This document shows, one piece after another, positions 36,362-44,690 of a stretch of 64,000 bases of DNA. A program made the translations under genes and the position numbers. The stretch comes from an uncultured Campylobacter sp. GTDB taxonomy: Bacteria; Campylobacterota; Campylobacteria; Campylobacterales; Campylobacteraceae. The stretch's first letter is position 1. Each line of letters starts with the position of its first letter. The stretch is from positions 1 to 64,000 of the forward strand of contig NZ_CALUTC010000009.1 of NCBI RefSeq assembly GCF_944323605.1, given 5' to 3'. The notes below the pieces were generated by a model. That model did not search any database. It saw only the letters and a list, made by a program, of their open reading frames with translations, and was not told the origin of the DNA.

Positions 36362-36667
36362 ATGAAAACAAAACTTATTTTTTCGGCTTTAAGTTTAGGT
36401 GCTATCTTTGCTTTTGCTAATCCAGCAGCACAAAATCAAGTTGCTCCAGCTCCGGTGCCACCAACACAATACAACAACCCACAACCATATCAAGGATACT
36501 ACGGTTTGCCTCAAAAAGCTATGAATACTATACAAAAAACTTATCCTGGTGTTTATATAAAGGATATAGATTTTGAAGGTTATGGTTTTAAAGTAGAGCT
36601 TACAAATTTTATGGAAATGTATTTCGACAGAAATGGTAACTTCTTAGGTCAAAAATGGGACGATTAA
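36362..36667 (+). CDS. Small secreted PepSY-like periplasmic protein
   Basis: The 101-residue product has a Sec signal (MKTKLIFSALSLGAIFAFA, cleavage after Ala19), a Pro/Gln-rich linker (residues 20-47) and one PepSY-like repeat (LPQKAMNTIQKTYPGVYIKD, then GYGFKVELTNFMEMYFDRNG with a closing FLGQKWDD). Proteins of this type bind or sense in the periplasm; the function is unknown. A good AAGGAG ribosome site precedes it. The upstream TTCAC repeats place it in a DccR-like regulon, whose known members in C. jejuni are mostly small periplasmic proteins. A 31-codon reading frame overlaps its end. Confidence 0.82.
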   Translation: MKTKLIFSALSLGAIFAFANPAAQNQVAPAPVPPTQYNNPQPYQGYYGLPQKAMNTIQKTYPGVYIKDIDFEGYGFKVELTNFMEMYFDRNGNFLGQKWDD

Positions 36668-36750
36668 GAAATGGTAGGCTTTCTAGCCTAATACTCTTTG
36701 CATTTGTTCTTACTTGGCTTACTATAATGCTATTATCTTTAAAGGCTTAA
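36655..36750 (+). CDS. Candidate 31-residue single-pass membrane protein
   Basis: An ATG at 36655 lies inside the last codons of the PepSY-like gene in the +1 frame and opens a frame ending at a TAA at 36748-36750. The product has a basic N-terminus (MGRLRNGRLSS) and one strong hydrophobic helix (LILFAFVLTWLTIMLLSL) ending KA, the positive-inside form of a small membrane protein. The stop lies in the left arm of the terminator hairpin, as at real gene ends. Translation would be coupled to the upstream gene, since its own ribosome site is weak. Confidence 0.5.
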   Translation: MGRLRNGRLSSLILFAFVLTWLTIMLLSLKA

Positions 36751-36777
36751 TATCCAAATTTAGGATTTTAAGCCTTT
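36741..36777 (+). terminator. Hairpin terminator of the PepSY-like operon
   Basis: AAAGGCTTAA (36741-36750) pairs with TTAAGCCTTT (36768-36777), and ATCC/GGAT pair inside the loop. The T tract after it is interrupted (GTAAAAATTTATTTTT). Confidence 0.5.
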
Positions 36778-36850
36778 GTAAAAATTTATTTTTGCTCTTG
36801 ACTTAGACTAACTCCAATCTTTTGTAATTTTTCTTTTATAAGGGAGAAAA

Positions 36851-37699
36851 ATTATAAAAGAGATTAAGGAAGAAATTTTTGAAGCTGAAAGAGCTTTATT
36901 TAAACTAAATAACGCTAAAATGAGTTCTTGTGTATTTAAAAAAGGAGAATCTCCTCTAAAACATAGTGCAAATTTAAGCATAAAAGACACTGTTTTTGAC
37001 TATAAATACCCTATGTGGTATAGCCAAAATATAAAAGCTGAAAATTTAATCTTAAATCAAGAAGCAAGAAGTGGCTTGTGGTATGCTAAAAATGTTGATA
37101 TAAGAAATTCTAGCATAAATTCACCAAAAACTTTTCGTCATAGCTCTTTTATACAACTAGATAAAGTTTTTATGCCAAACGCACCGGAAACTATGTGGTT
37201 TTGCAATGATATAAATCTAAATGAAATACAAATTTATGGGGATTATTTTGCTATGAATTCACATAATATAAAGGCTGATAATATAAGCATTCACGGCAAT
37301 TACGCCTTTGATACTTGTAAAAATATAATAATAAAAAATTCTAAAATATTAAGCAAAGATGCCTTTTGGAACTGTGAAAATGTAGAAGCTTATGACAGTT
37401 ATATAAATGGAGAATATCTAGCTTGGAATAGCAAGAATATAAAATTTATAAACTGATTCATACAAAGCTTACAAGGTCTTTGTTATATAGAAAATCTTTT
37501 TATAAGAAATTGTGTATTAAATGATTCTACCTTACTTTTTGAGTATTCTACTGTGGATATTGATGTAAAATCAACAATTAAAAGCATTTTTAATCCAAAA
37601 AGTGGTATCATAAAAGCTAAGGATATAGAAAATATAAACTTAGACAAAAAAGAAAGTGATGTAAAATCCATACAAATAATAAAAAGGCTTGAAAAATGA
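36851..37699 (+). pseudogene. Decayed DUF3737-type right-handed beta-helix protein
   Basis: The frame reads IIKEEIKEEIFEAERALF-like sequence from 36851 (ATT where the family has its start ATG, behind a GGGAG ribosome site), then many short hydrophobic/polar repeats (ENLILNQEARSGLWYAKNVD, WFCNDINLNEIQIYGDYF) typical of DUF3737. A TGA at 37454-37456 interrupts it; the same frame continues with SLQGLCYIENLFIRNCVL through to IQIIKRLEK. Loss of the start and one nonsense codon are two independent lesions, though initiation at ATG 36920 would still allow a 178-residue fragment. The final TGA overlaps the next gene's ATG, so it was once coupled to it. Confidence 0.7.
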
Positions 37700-38832
37700 A
37701 TTTTGACAAAAAACACAACCGTTTTAATACAAATTCTTTAAAATGGAATGTTAAAAAAGATGAGCTTGCTATGTGGGTAGCTGATATGGATTTTCAATGC
37801 TCAAAAGCTATTAGAGATGCTTTGTATAAAAAAATAGAACTTGGTATTTTTGGATACGAGATAATACCTAAAGATTATTATGCCTGTGTAATAGAATGGT
37901 TAGAAGATAGGCATAAGTTAAAAGTAGAAAAAAAAGACTTGCTTTTTTGCAATGGAGTAATACCTGCTATATCATCTATAATAAGAAGATTCACAGAAGT
38001 TGCAGAAAATGTAATAGTGCAAAGCCCTGTTTATAATGTATTTTATAGCTGTATAGAAAACAATGGCAGAAAAGTTGTTGAAAATAAACTAATATACAAA
38101 AATCACAAATACGAAATAGATTTTAAAGACCTAGAAAAAGCACTAAGCTTACCGCAAAGCACTATGCTACTTTTATGCAATCCACATAATCCAAGTGGCA
38201 AAATTTACACTACTAAAGAATTGCAAAAAATTTCAGATCTTTGCAAAAAATACGGAGTTTTAGTTGTAAGCGATGAAATTCATTGCGATATAAGTCAAAA
38301 ACAATACACTCCATTTTCATCAATAGACAAAGACTGTATAAGCATAATATCGCCTAGCAAGGCTTTCAACCTCGCAGGCATTCATTCAGCTACTATAATA
38401 GCACAAAATGAGATATTAAGAAATAAAATAAAAATAGCCATAAACACAGATGAGATAGCAGAACCAAATTCATTTGCAATCACTGCAAGTATAGCGGCGT
38501 ATAGACACTCAAAAAAATGGCTTGATGATGTAAATGCCTATATAAAATCAAATAAAGAACTTGCCAAAAATTTTATAGAAAGTAATACAAACTTAAAGGT
38601 CGTGCAAGGCGAAGCTACATATTTAATGTGGATAGACTGCGAGAAATTATGCGAAAACACTGATATTTTTTGCGAATATCTAAGGAAAAAACATAAATTA
38701 TACATATCAAAAGGCTCTATTTATAGAGGTGGTGGCGAAAAATTTATAAGGATAAATATAGCAAGTTCAAAAGATACTGTTTTAGAAGGCTTAAAAAGAT
38801 TAGAAAAAGCTTGTTTAAATTTTAAGATATAA
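37696..38832 (+). CDS. MalY/PatB-type pyridoxal phosphate C-S lyase (cystathionine beta-lyase-like)
   Basis: The 378-residue protein is a fold type I aminotransferase of the MalY/PatB group: FNTNSLKWNVKKDELAMWVA near the start (the W-V-ADMDF motif follows), NPHNPSGKIYT, VVSDEIHCDI and the PLP lysine in SPSKAFNLAGIHSA. Members cleave cystathionine or cysteine to pyruvate, ammonia and thiol or sulfide. The gene follows the DUF3737 pseudogene with overlapping stop and start. DUF3737 and MalY-type genes occur together in other bacteria, so the neighbour's decay does not seem to have affected this gene. Confidence 0.85.
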   Translation: MNFDKKHNRFNTNSLKWNVKKDELAMWVADMDFQCSKAIRDALYKKIELGIFGYEIIPKDYYACVIEWLEDRHKLKVEKKDLLFCNGVIPAISSIIRRFTEVAENVIVQSPVYNVFYSCIENNGRKVVENKLIYKNHKYEIDFKDLEKALSLPQSTMLLLCNPHNPSGKIYTTKELQKISDLCKKYGVLVVSDEIHCDISQKQYTPFSSIDKDCISIISPSKAFNLAGIHSATIIAQNEILRNKIKIAINTDEIAEPNSFAITASIAAYRHSKKWLDDVNAYIKSNKELAKNFIESNTNLKVVQGEATYLMWIDCEKLCENTDIFCEYLRKKHKLYISKGSIYRGGGEKFIRINIASSKDTVLEGLKRLEKACLNFKI

Positions 38833-38903
38833 ATACTATCAAATTTAAAAGCCGTAGTTAATATTTTGTATAGCTAAATTCATATTTGTTTTTAATGCTT
38901 TGT

Positions 38904-38909
38904 TATAAT
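38904..38909 (+). promoter_or_regulatory. -10 box of the glmM-lspA-hemJ promoter
   Basis: A perfect TATAAT in TTGTTATAATTTC lies 27 bases before the glmM ATG; AGCTTAGGAG provides the ribosome site. Confidence 0.55.
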
Positions 38910-38935
38910 TTCGTAAATTTAGCTTAGGAGTTCAT

Positions 38936-40273
38936 ATGAAACTATTTGGAACTGATGGTGTTAGAGGAAAGGCTGGAGAATTTTTAGATTCTTTTTTAGC
39001 TATGCGTCTTGCAATGGCTGCTGGGATTTACTTCAAAGATAAAGCTATAACCAACAACATCTTAGTTGGAAAAGATACTAGACGAAGCGGCTATATGATA
39101 GAAAATGCCATAGTTTCAGGGCTAACTTCCATAGGATATAATGTCGTGCAAATAGGTCCTATGCCAACACCTGCAATAGCCTTTTTAACAGAAGATATGC
39201 GTTGCGATGCTGGTATAATGATATCAGCCTCTCATAATCCATACTATGATAATGGCATAAAATTCTTTGATATGCACGGAAATAAATTAAATGAAGATAT
39301 AGAAAAACAGATAGAAGATATTTATTTTAATGATAAGCTTATAGAAAGTTGCAAACTAACTTCTGAAAAGATAGGACAAGCAAAAAGAATAGATGATGTT
39401 ATAGGACGTTATATAGTTTCTATTAAAAATTCCTTTCCAAAAGATCTAACGCTAAAATCATTAAGAGTAGTGCTTGATGTGGCAAATGGTGCAGCTTACA
39501 AAGTAGCTCCTACAGTCTTTAAAGAACTTGGTGCTGAAGTTATAGTGCTAAATGATAAACCAAATGGACTAAATATAAATGATAATTGCGGGGCTTTGCA
39601 CCCATTAAGTCTTGCCACAGAGGTTAAGAAATTTAGAGCTGATGTGGGCTTTGCTTTTGACGGAGATGCAGATAGACTTGTAGTAGTAGATGAAAAAGGG
39701 GAAGTGGCAAACGGGGATTCTTTACTTGGAGTTTTAGCCCTTTATCTAAAAGAGCAAGGCAGATTAAATTCTTCAGTTGTAGCGACTGTTATGAGTAATG
39801 GAGCATTAAAAGAATTTTTACAAAAAAATGGCATAAAACTTGCAACTTGCGGCGTGGGAGATAAATATGTGCTAGAAAAGCTAAAAGAAGTAGGCGGAAA
39901 TTTCGGTGGAGAACAAAGCGGACATATAATATTTTCAGATTATGCAAAAACTGGAGACGGACTTATAGCAGCACTTCAATTTTCAGCCTTAATGCTCTCT
40001 AAGAAAAAATCCGCCTCAAGCATACTATCGCAAATAAAGCCTTATCCTCAAATTTTGAAAAATTTAAAGATTACTCAAAAAAAGGATTTAAGCAAAATAA
40101 AAGGACTAAAAGAGCTTGAAGATTCCTTAAAACAAAAAGGCATAGGCTCTTTGTTTAGGTATTCTGGCACAGAAAATTTAATCAGATTGTTATTAGAAGC
40201 AAAGGACAAAAAACTTATAGAAAAAGAAATGAAAACTGTGGTGGAATTTTTTGAGAAAAGCCTGAATGCTTAA
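38936..40273 (+). CDS. glmM: Phosphoglucosamine mutase GlmM
   Basis: GlmM converts glucosamine-6-phosphate to glucosamine-1-phosphate for UDP-GlcNAc, feeding peptidoglycan, lipid A and glycans. The 445-residue protein has FGTDGVRG at 4-11, the active-site phosphoserine loop [16 protein letters not shown] (Ser99), the metal-binding [13 protein letters not shown] and the phosphate-binding [11 protein letters not shown] near the C-terminus. It is followed with an 8-base overlap by lspA, the same order as in C. jejuni. Confidence 0.96.
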   Translation: MKLFGTDGVRGKAGEFLDSFLAMRLAMAAGIYFKDKAITNNILVGKDTRRSGYMIENAIVSGLTSIGYNVVQIGPMPTPAIAFLTEDMRCDAGIMISASHNPYYDNGIKFFDMHGNKLNEDIEKQIEDIYFNDKLIESCKLTSEKIGQAKRIDDVIGRYIVSIKNSFPKDLTLKSLRVVLDVANGAAYKVAPTVFKELGAEVIVLNDKPNGLNINDNCGALHPLSLATEVKKFRADVGFAFDGDADRLVVVDEKGEVANGDSLLGVLALYLKEQGRLNSSVVATVMSNGALKEFLQKNGIKLATCGVGDKYVLEKLKEVGGNFGGEQSGHIIFSDYAKTGDGLIAALQFSALMLSKKKSASSILSQIKPYPQILKNLKITQKKDLSKIKGLKELEDSLKQKGIGSLFRYSGTENLIRLLLEAKDKKLIEKEMKTVVEFFEKSLNA

Positions 40274-40745
40274 TATACTAAACAAAAAACAAAGCATTAT
40301 TTTTACCATTGCTTTCATAGCAGTTTTTGTGCTGGATCAGTTTGTAAAATATCTAAGCCTAAATGGTATGAGATACAACGGCTCTTTTATGTCTTTGGTT
40401 TTAGTTTTTAATGACGGGGTAGCCTTTTCTATGTTTTCTTTTCTAAAAGAATACCTAAAATACATACATTTAGCACTTATACTTCTTTTAATAACTTATC
40501 TTTTAATACAAAAAAAATTTTTTAAAGAGCATTTTTTAGCCTTTAGCATAATGGTTTCCGCCGGGCTTTCAAATTTATTAGATAGATTCTTGTATGGCGG
40601 TGTTGTGGATATGTTTTTTTGGCATAAGTGGTTTGAATTTGCTATCTTTAATGTAGCCGATGTGATGATAAATATCAGCGTAGCTTTGATTTTAATAAAA
40701 GAAATTTTTTTTAAGAAAAAGGATAAAAATGCAAATCTTACTTGA
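40266..40745 (+). CDS. lspA: Lipoprotein signal peptidase LspA
   Basis: LspA (signal peptidase II) cleaves prolipoproteins before the lipidated cysteine. The 159-residue protein has four membrane segments and the conserved aspartyl protease elements [16 protein letters not shown], the first catalytic Asp in [14 protein letters not shown] and the second in [10 protein letters not shown]. The start overlaps glmM and the stop overlaps the hemJ gene. Lipoproteins at 22467 and 41203 in this window would be among its substrates. Confidence 0.95.
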   Translation: MLNILNKKQSIIFTIAFIAVFVLDQFVKYLSLNGMRYNGSFMSLVLVFNDGVAFSMFSFLKEYLKYIHLALILLLITYLLIQKKFFKEHFLAFSIMVSAGLSNLLDRFLYGGVVDMFFWHKWFEFAIFNVADVMINISVALILIKEIFFKKKDKNANLT

Positions 40746-41175
40746 AAATTATATATGGTTAAAATGGCTTCATTACCTAGCCTTTATATCATGGATGGCT
40801 GGGCTTTTTTATATGCCAAGATTATTTGTTTATCATAGTGAAAACATTGAAAATAAAGCTTTTGTAGATGTTGTAAAGATACAAGAAAAAAAGCTTTTTC
40901 GCTACATACAAAATCCCGCTATGATAGTTACAGTATTAAGTGGAATTTTAATGCTTCTTGCAAATAAAGAGTTGTTATTATCACAGGGTTATATGCACGC
41001 AAAGCTATTTTTTGCCTTGCTTTTGCTGCTGTATCATTTTAGTAATTTACATTTTTTAAAAGCTTTTCAAAATGATACTTGTAAAAAAAGTGGTAAATTT
41101 TTTAGGATATACAATGAAGTGCCAACCTTGCTTTTAATAGCTATCATTTCTATGATGATAATAAAGCCTTTTTAG
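40729..41175 (+). CDS. hemJ: Protoporphyrinogen oxidase HemJ family membrane protein
   Basis: HemJ (UPF0093) oxidises protoporphyrinogen IX to protoporphyrin IX in the inner membrane. The 148-residue protein has four membrane segments and the family pattern WLKWLHYLAFISWMAGLFYMPRLFVYH with the conserved His, followed by NPAMIVTVLSGILML and MHAKLFFALLLLLYH with the conserved Lys. It overlaps lspA by 17 bases. A weak hairpin (AGTCCTTT/AAAGGGCT, about 41174-41199) follows the stop. Confidence 0.85.
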   Translation: MQILLENYIWLKWLHYLAFISWMAGLFYMPRLFVYHSENIENKAFVDVVKIQEKKLFRYIQNPAMIVTVLSGILMLLANKELLLSQGYMHAKLFFALLLLLYHFSNLHFLKAFQNDTCKKSGKFFRIYNEVPTLLLIAIISMMIIKPF

Positions 41176-41202
41176 TCCTTTATTTTTAAAAGGGCTTAAA
41201 AG

Positions 41203-41778
41203 CTATTTTGATTTTTGAGCATTAAATTCTTGCATAAGTCTAGGACATTTTTTATCTAAGCTTTGATAGTTTCCCATCAAAAAGATAGCTTCTTGACTAA
41301 TTCTCATTCTCTTTCTTCTCTCAGCATCTTCTTTTAAGCCAAGATTTTTCTCTATATATATAACATATTTTGCCCTTAAAGCCTTAGCTAAAGCTATAGT
41401 TTCACTAGGATCAATTCTGATAAAGGTTGTAAAAGAAGAATGTCCTATAGTATTGTATCCTAAACCCAAATTTTTTAATCTTTTTATACCATCTTTTAAG
41501 CTACTTGCCACTATAAGCTCTGGCACTTCATCGTCTTGTAAAAAATTTTCATTAGCATTTATAAAACATTCTCTTAAAGATGTATTGAGATACAAGGACT
41601 CGTAAAATTTAACAAAAGAATTATCATAACCAAAATTTACCTTACAAGGATTTGTTTTCCCTGTAAAATCAGGAATGCAAGTTTCTTTTTTTGTGTTATT
41701 AGTATGTGTATTTTCATCTAAAGCAGCACAAGCACCTAAAAATAAAGCTAAAATCACAGTTGTAAATATCTTTTTCAT
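41203..41778 (-). CDS. Lipoprotein of unknown function
   Basis: I start this gene at ATG 41776-41778, where a lipoprotein signal begins (MKKIFTTVILALFLGAC, lipidated cysteine at residue 17); a GTG 8 codons upstream overlaps the preceding gene. The mature protein of about 175 residues has three further cysteines and an alternating helix/strand pattern (ELIVASSLKDGIKRLKNLG, RIDPSETIALAKALRAKYVI). No family is recognised. It lies 8 bases after the Cys-rich gene at 41787 on the same strand, so it should share the promoter with the G tract. Confidence 0.7.
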   Translation of the reverse strand: MKKIFTTVILALFLGACAALDENTHTNNTKKETCIPDFTGKTNPCKVNFGYDNSFVKFYESLYLNTSLRECFINANENFLQDDEVPELIVASSLKDGIKRLKNLGLGYNTIGHSSFTTFIRIDPSETIALAKALRAKYVIYIEKNLGLKEDAERRKRMRISQEAIFLMGNYQSLDKKCPRLMQEFNAQKSK

Positions 41779-41786
41779 TTTTTTTC

Positions 41787-42062
41787 TTAATTTTTCACAC
41801 AAGTTTTATAGTAAGAATCACACCTAAAGCCTATGGGACAGTCTGTATTAAAGGAGCAATCACCTTCAGTTTTAACACCAAAATTCATATCTCTTGAGTA
41901 ATCATAATCTTGTCTGCCATACTCATCTACCTTTTTCATACAAGTTCCCCTGCTTTCATAAGGAGCTTTCACGCACTTATAGCCCAAAGAACAAGAATAA
42001 TCAGAGCTACAAGCAAAAGAAAAAGAAACTGTTATGAAAGATATAAAAAAGAATTTTCTCAA
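41787..42062 (-). CDS. Small Cys-rich secreted protein, TTG start, behind a G14 tract
   Basis: The 91-residue product starts at TTG (42060-42062) with AAAGG six bases upstream. A signal peptide (MRKFFFISFITVSFSFA) is followed by eight cysteines in two similar modules, CSSDYSCSLGYKCV..GTC and CSFNTDCPIGFRCD..TC, each with the pattern C-x5-C-x5-6-C, suggesting a disulfide-rich repeat. No family name is known to me. The tract of 14 G lies 33-46 bases upstream. The DsbI system encoded at 59080 could oxidise such a protein. Confidence 0.75.
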   Translation of the reverse strand: MRKFFFISFITVSFSFACSSDYSCSLGYKCVKAPYESRGTCMKKVDEYGRQDYDYSRDMNFGVKTEGDCSFNTDCPIGFRCDSYYKTCVKN

Positions 42063-42088
42063 ATTAAGCCTTTAAAAATTTTCCAAAA

Positions 42089-42117
42089 ACTATACCCCCC
42101 CCCCCCCCTTAAAATTT
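42089..42117 (-). promoter_or_regulatory. Promoter with a 14-G homopolymer: probable phase-variable switch
   Basis: On the minus strand, 14 consecutive G (42095-42108) are followed directly by TATAGT (42094-42089), a good -10 box, 27 bases before the TTG start. The tract would occupy the spacer between the -10 and upstream contacts. Tracts of this length slip easily in Campylobacter, usually inside contingency genes; here the tract is intergenic, so it would change transcription instead of frame. Confidence 0.65.
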
Positions 42118-42173
42118 GCTTAAAAGAAGTTTGGGTATTACAATCAAAAAAAAGCTAAAAATTTTTAAATGAT

Positions 42174-43421
42174 TTAATGCAAGATTCTTTCTTTAAAAAA
42201 GGCTCTAACTGTGTCCATATTTGTATAAAATTCTTTCATCAAAAGCACAAAAAGATATTTTCCCTCATCGCTTAAGATGAATTTTTTATCCCTTTCAAAC
42301 AAAAAAGAAGAAAATTTTAACAAAGCTAATTCCAAGCTAAGATCTTTTTTAATGTCGCAAGTAAAATTTTCATTAAATTTATCTATATCAAGCTCTAAGC
42401 TAAAAATTTTGCTTAAAAAATTATATCTTAGTATGTCCTTTCTTTTAAAATCAAACTCAGCTATTAGCTTATTTTCTCCAAGACTTTCATACTCGTTTAA
42501 ATCAAAGGCATTCACTAAAAGTTTGTTATCTAAAAAGCTAAAAGCACCGCTACCAAAGCCTACGTATTCGTTATGATAGCTTACATACTCATCGCTTAAG
42601 CTGTTTTTTTCTAGGCTAAAAGACCAGCAATTATTTTGTTGATAAGCTTTAAAAAAATCCTGTATAAGTTTGTAAAATTCAAATTCTTTATCTACTAAAT
42701 CTTTGCCAAAAGACTTAGCTATAAGCTTTTTTGTAAGCTTTGATTTCATAAGCGGATAGGTGGTGATTTGGGTAGGATTTAGTTTTTGTGCTATTTGTAA
42801 GTCTTTTAATAAATCTTTTTCATTTTGTGCTGGAAAATTAAATATCAAATCTATGCTAAAAATAGGCAAAATTCCAATAGCAGCTTCAAGTTTTTTTATA
42901 AGCTCTTTTGATGAGCCAAATTTCTGATACCTTGCGGTTTTTTTTAAAAATTCATCATCAAAGCTTTGCACGCCACAACTAAGCCTATCTATAAGACCGT
43001 TAAAAAGTCTTAATTTATCTGGCTTTATGTGATTTGGATCGCTTTCGCAAGATATTTCTTTTATGGAAAAAAGGGACTTGCAAAGCTCTAAGGTTTTTAA
43101 AAGCTCGTTTTCATTTACCAAAGTAGTGCCACCGCCAACATAAAGAGTATCAAAGTCAAAGCCAAGCTCTTTTGCGTTCTTAATCTCCTCTCTTAAAGCC
43201 TGAAAGTATTTTTTAGCTAAAAGCTCATCATATATATACTTATGAAAGCCGCAGTAAGTGCAAAAAGTATGGCAAAAAGGTATGTGTATATACATCATAT
43301 AGCTTTTCTTGCTAGGAAGTTTTTTAGTATCGCCTTTTTTTATTGCTTTAAAATTTTGCTTAAATTTATAATTTAAAAATGTTTGAGTGCCGTTTAAGAT
43401 TAGTTTTTGAGAAAAAGTCAT
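42174..43421 (-). CDS. HemN-like radical SAM protein (coproporphyrinogen III oxidase family)
   Basis: I choose ATG 43419-43421, which has TAGGAT upstream, over one 20 codons further out. The 415-residue protein has the radical SAM cluster in MYIHIPFCHTFCTYCGFHK (three Cys plus the fourth CxxxCxxCxF/C position), LYVGGGTTLVNENEL and SCGVQSFDDEFLKKTARYQ. This is a HemN/HemW relative; C. jejuni has a second hemN-like gene in this position. Whether it makes heme, handles heme, or serves another methyl/radical reaction is unclear, since members with the full HemN motif and the shorter HemW type are easily confused. Confidence 0.85.
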   Translation of the reverse strand: MTFSQKLILNGTQTFLNYKFKQNFKAIKKGDTKKLPSKKSYMMYIHIPFCHTFCTYCGFHKYIYDELLAKKYFQALREEIKNAKELGFDFDTLYVGGGTTLVNENELLKTLELCKSLFSIKEISCESDPNHIKPDKLRLFNGLIDRLSCGVQSFDDEFLKKTARYQKFGSSKELIKKLEAAIGILPIFSIDLIFNFPAQNEKDLLKDLQIAQKLNPTQITTYPLMKSKLTKKLIAKSFGKDLVDKEFEFYKLIQDFFKAYQQNNCWSFSLEKNSLSDEYVSYHNEYVGFGSGAFSFLDNKLLVNAFDLNEYESLGENKLIAEFDFKRKDILRYNFLSKIFSLELDIDKFNENFTCDIKKDLSLELALLKFSSFLFERDKKFILSDEGKYLFVLLMKEFYTNMDTVRAFFKERILH

Positions 43422-43528
43422 ATTTATCCTAAAAAAATTTTGGATAAATTTAGCATTTTTTATATAAAAAATAAAATTCAAATATATTTTTTTGCTAGAA
43501 TCTAAAAAAATAAAAAAAGGATTTTACT

Positions 43529-43783
43529 ATGGATAAAGATAAGATAGTTGGAAATTTAAACAGCCTCTTTGAAATTCGAAAAGATTTTTATAATTTTTTT
43601 GATACTCATATGCCAAAGATAGAAAATACAGATGTTTTTGACTTTAAAAATTCAAAACCGCTAAATGCAGAGGAAGTTTATAAGCTTTTTAATAAATACG
43701 ACTATGCTATAAGAAAGCTTTTGCCAAGCATTTACAAAGCCTATGAAATAGATATGGAAAAAGATTTAAAAAAGGATTTTTAA
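43529..43783 (+). CDS. Conserved hypothetical protein, 84 residues
   Basis: A good AAAAAAGGA ribosome site precedes the ATG. The product is small, charged and helical (MDKDKIVGNLNSLFEIRKDF, then PLNAEEVYKLFNKYDYAIRK) with no cysteine, signal or membrane segment. An equivalent small gene follows the HemN-like gene in C. jejuni (Cj0364 as I recall). The function is unknown. A terminator hairpin follows. Confidence 0.75.
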   Translation: MDKDKIVGNLNSLFEIRKDFYNFFDTHMPKIENTDVFDFKNSKPLNAEEVYKLFNKYDYAIRKLLPSIYKAYEIDMEKDLKKDF

Positions 43784-43791
43784 GCTATGAG

Positions 43792-43817
43792 CCTAGAATT
43801 TTTAAATTCTAGGTTTT
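43792..43817 (+). terminator. Intrinsic terminator
   Basis: CCTAGAATTT (43792-43801) and AAATTCTAGG (43804-43813) form a perfect 10-bp stem followed by TTTTA. On the minus strand it also lies just beyond the stop of the 67-residue gene. Confidence 0.65.
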
Positions 43818-43822
43818 ACTTA

Positions 43823-44026
43823 TCACTTGCTTAAAGATGCTTCTTTTTTAGCTTCTACAAGATTATTTAAAAGCTCTGTTATGTAAGCTTTTTCGCTATC
43901 TTTAATCTCGCTTAAATTTTGAGCTAGTAAAGACTTTAACAAAAATTCGCTGCTAAGCTCTGTATCGTTAAATTGCCTTGCTTTTTGTATTATTTTTAAT
44001 AAAGTTAAATCTTTTTTCTCATACAT
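43823..44026 (-). CDS. Small hypothetical protein downstream of pgeF
   Basis: The 67-residue product (MYEKKDLTLLKIIQKARQFN, then SSEFLLKSLLAQNL) is a helical, soluble protein with no recognised domain. It starts 1 base after the pgeF stop, so it belongs to the dnaE-ribE-pgeF transcript, and it ends before a bidirectional hairpin. Codon use is like the neighbours. I regard it as a real gene because of its tight packing and clean boundaries. Confidence 0.65.
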   Translation of the reverse strand: MYEKKDLTLLKIIQKARQFNDTELSSEFLLKSLLAQNLSEIKDSEKAYITELLNNLVEAKKEASLSK

Positions 44027-44027
44027 A

Positions 44028-44690
44028 TCAGTCCTTTAGATAAGCAACAGTTACAAATCTTTGTTGGCTTTTATCTCTTCTATAAGAAAAAAATCTCTCA
44101 TCATCAAAAGTGCAAATTCCACTATCTATAATATTTGTAATGCCAAGTTTTTCAGCCTCATCTTTAACAATGGCTTTTAAGTCAAGTTTATTTTCATATA
44201 CAAAATCATTAAAATTTGTTTTTGCATAAGACAAAACATCGCCTGCTATCTCATAATTTTTAAAGCATATAGAAGGTGCTATGAAAAGATTTAATTCACT
44301 AGATTTAACGCCTTTTTTCTCAAGCAAAAAAATGGCATTTTTTAAGATATTATCAAAACTTCCTTGTCTTCCAGAATGCAAATTTGCAATAAATCCACTT
44401 TTATGCCACAAAATCAAAGGCAAACAATCAGCACTCAAAACGCACAGTGCAATGTGTTTTTTATCAGTAACAAGACCGTCACAGTCATAAAATTTAACAT
44501 TCTCATTATAAATTAAAACATTATTTGAATGCGTTTGTTTCATAAAAACGCAGGTTTTTATACCACTCTCAAAGTCTTTAAATAAATTTTCATCTACTAT
44601 TTTCGCCGCATAGGGCATAAAATCTTCTCCATAAACGCAAAATATGGAGCAGTCTTTATTGTCTAATAAATATAAGGCATTCTTTGACAT
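44028..44690 (-). CDS. pgeF: PgeF/YfiH family purine nucleoside-type or polyphenol oxidase-like protein
   Basis: The 220-residue protein has the family's metal site: MKQTHSNNVLIYN (His), LSADCLPLILWHKSGFIANLHSGR (Cys and His) and a C-terminal SYRRDKSQQRFVTVAYL. Members were annotated as multicopper polyphenol oxidases (laccase domain) but related proteins act as purine nucleoside phosphorylases/deaminases or remove misincorporated L-Ser from peptidoglycan precursors (PgeF). It overlaps ribE by 28 bases and follows dnaE-ribE, as expected for a housekeeping gene. Confidence 0.85.
   Translation of the reverse strand: MSKNALYLLDNKDCSIFCVYGEDFMPYAAKIVDENLFKDFESGIKTCVFMKQTHSNNVLIYNENVKFYDCDGLVTDKKHIALCVLSADCLPLILWHKSGFIANLHSGRQGSFDNILKNAIFLLEKKGVKSSELNLFIAPSICFKNYEIAGDVLSYAKTNFNDFVYENKLDLKAIVKDEAEKLGITNIIDSGICTFDDERFFSYRRDKSQQRFVTVAYLKD

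Noticed and set aside
41910..42158. Plus-strand 82-codon frame running through the 14-C run
   Set aside because: It is antisense to the Cys-rich secreted gene, starts inside it, has low-complexity composition and no ribosome site; the tract is better explained as part of the minus-strand promoter.
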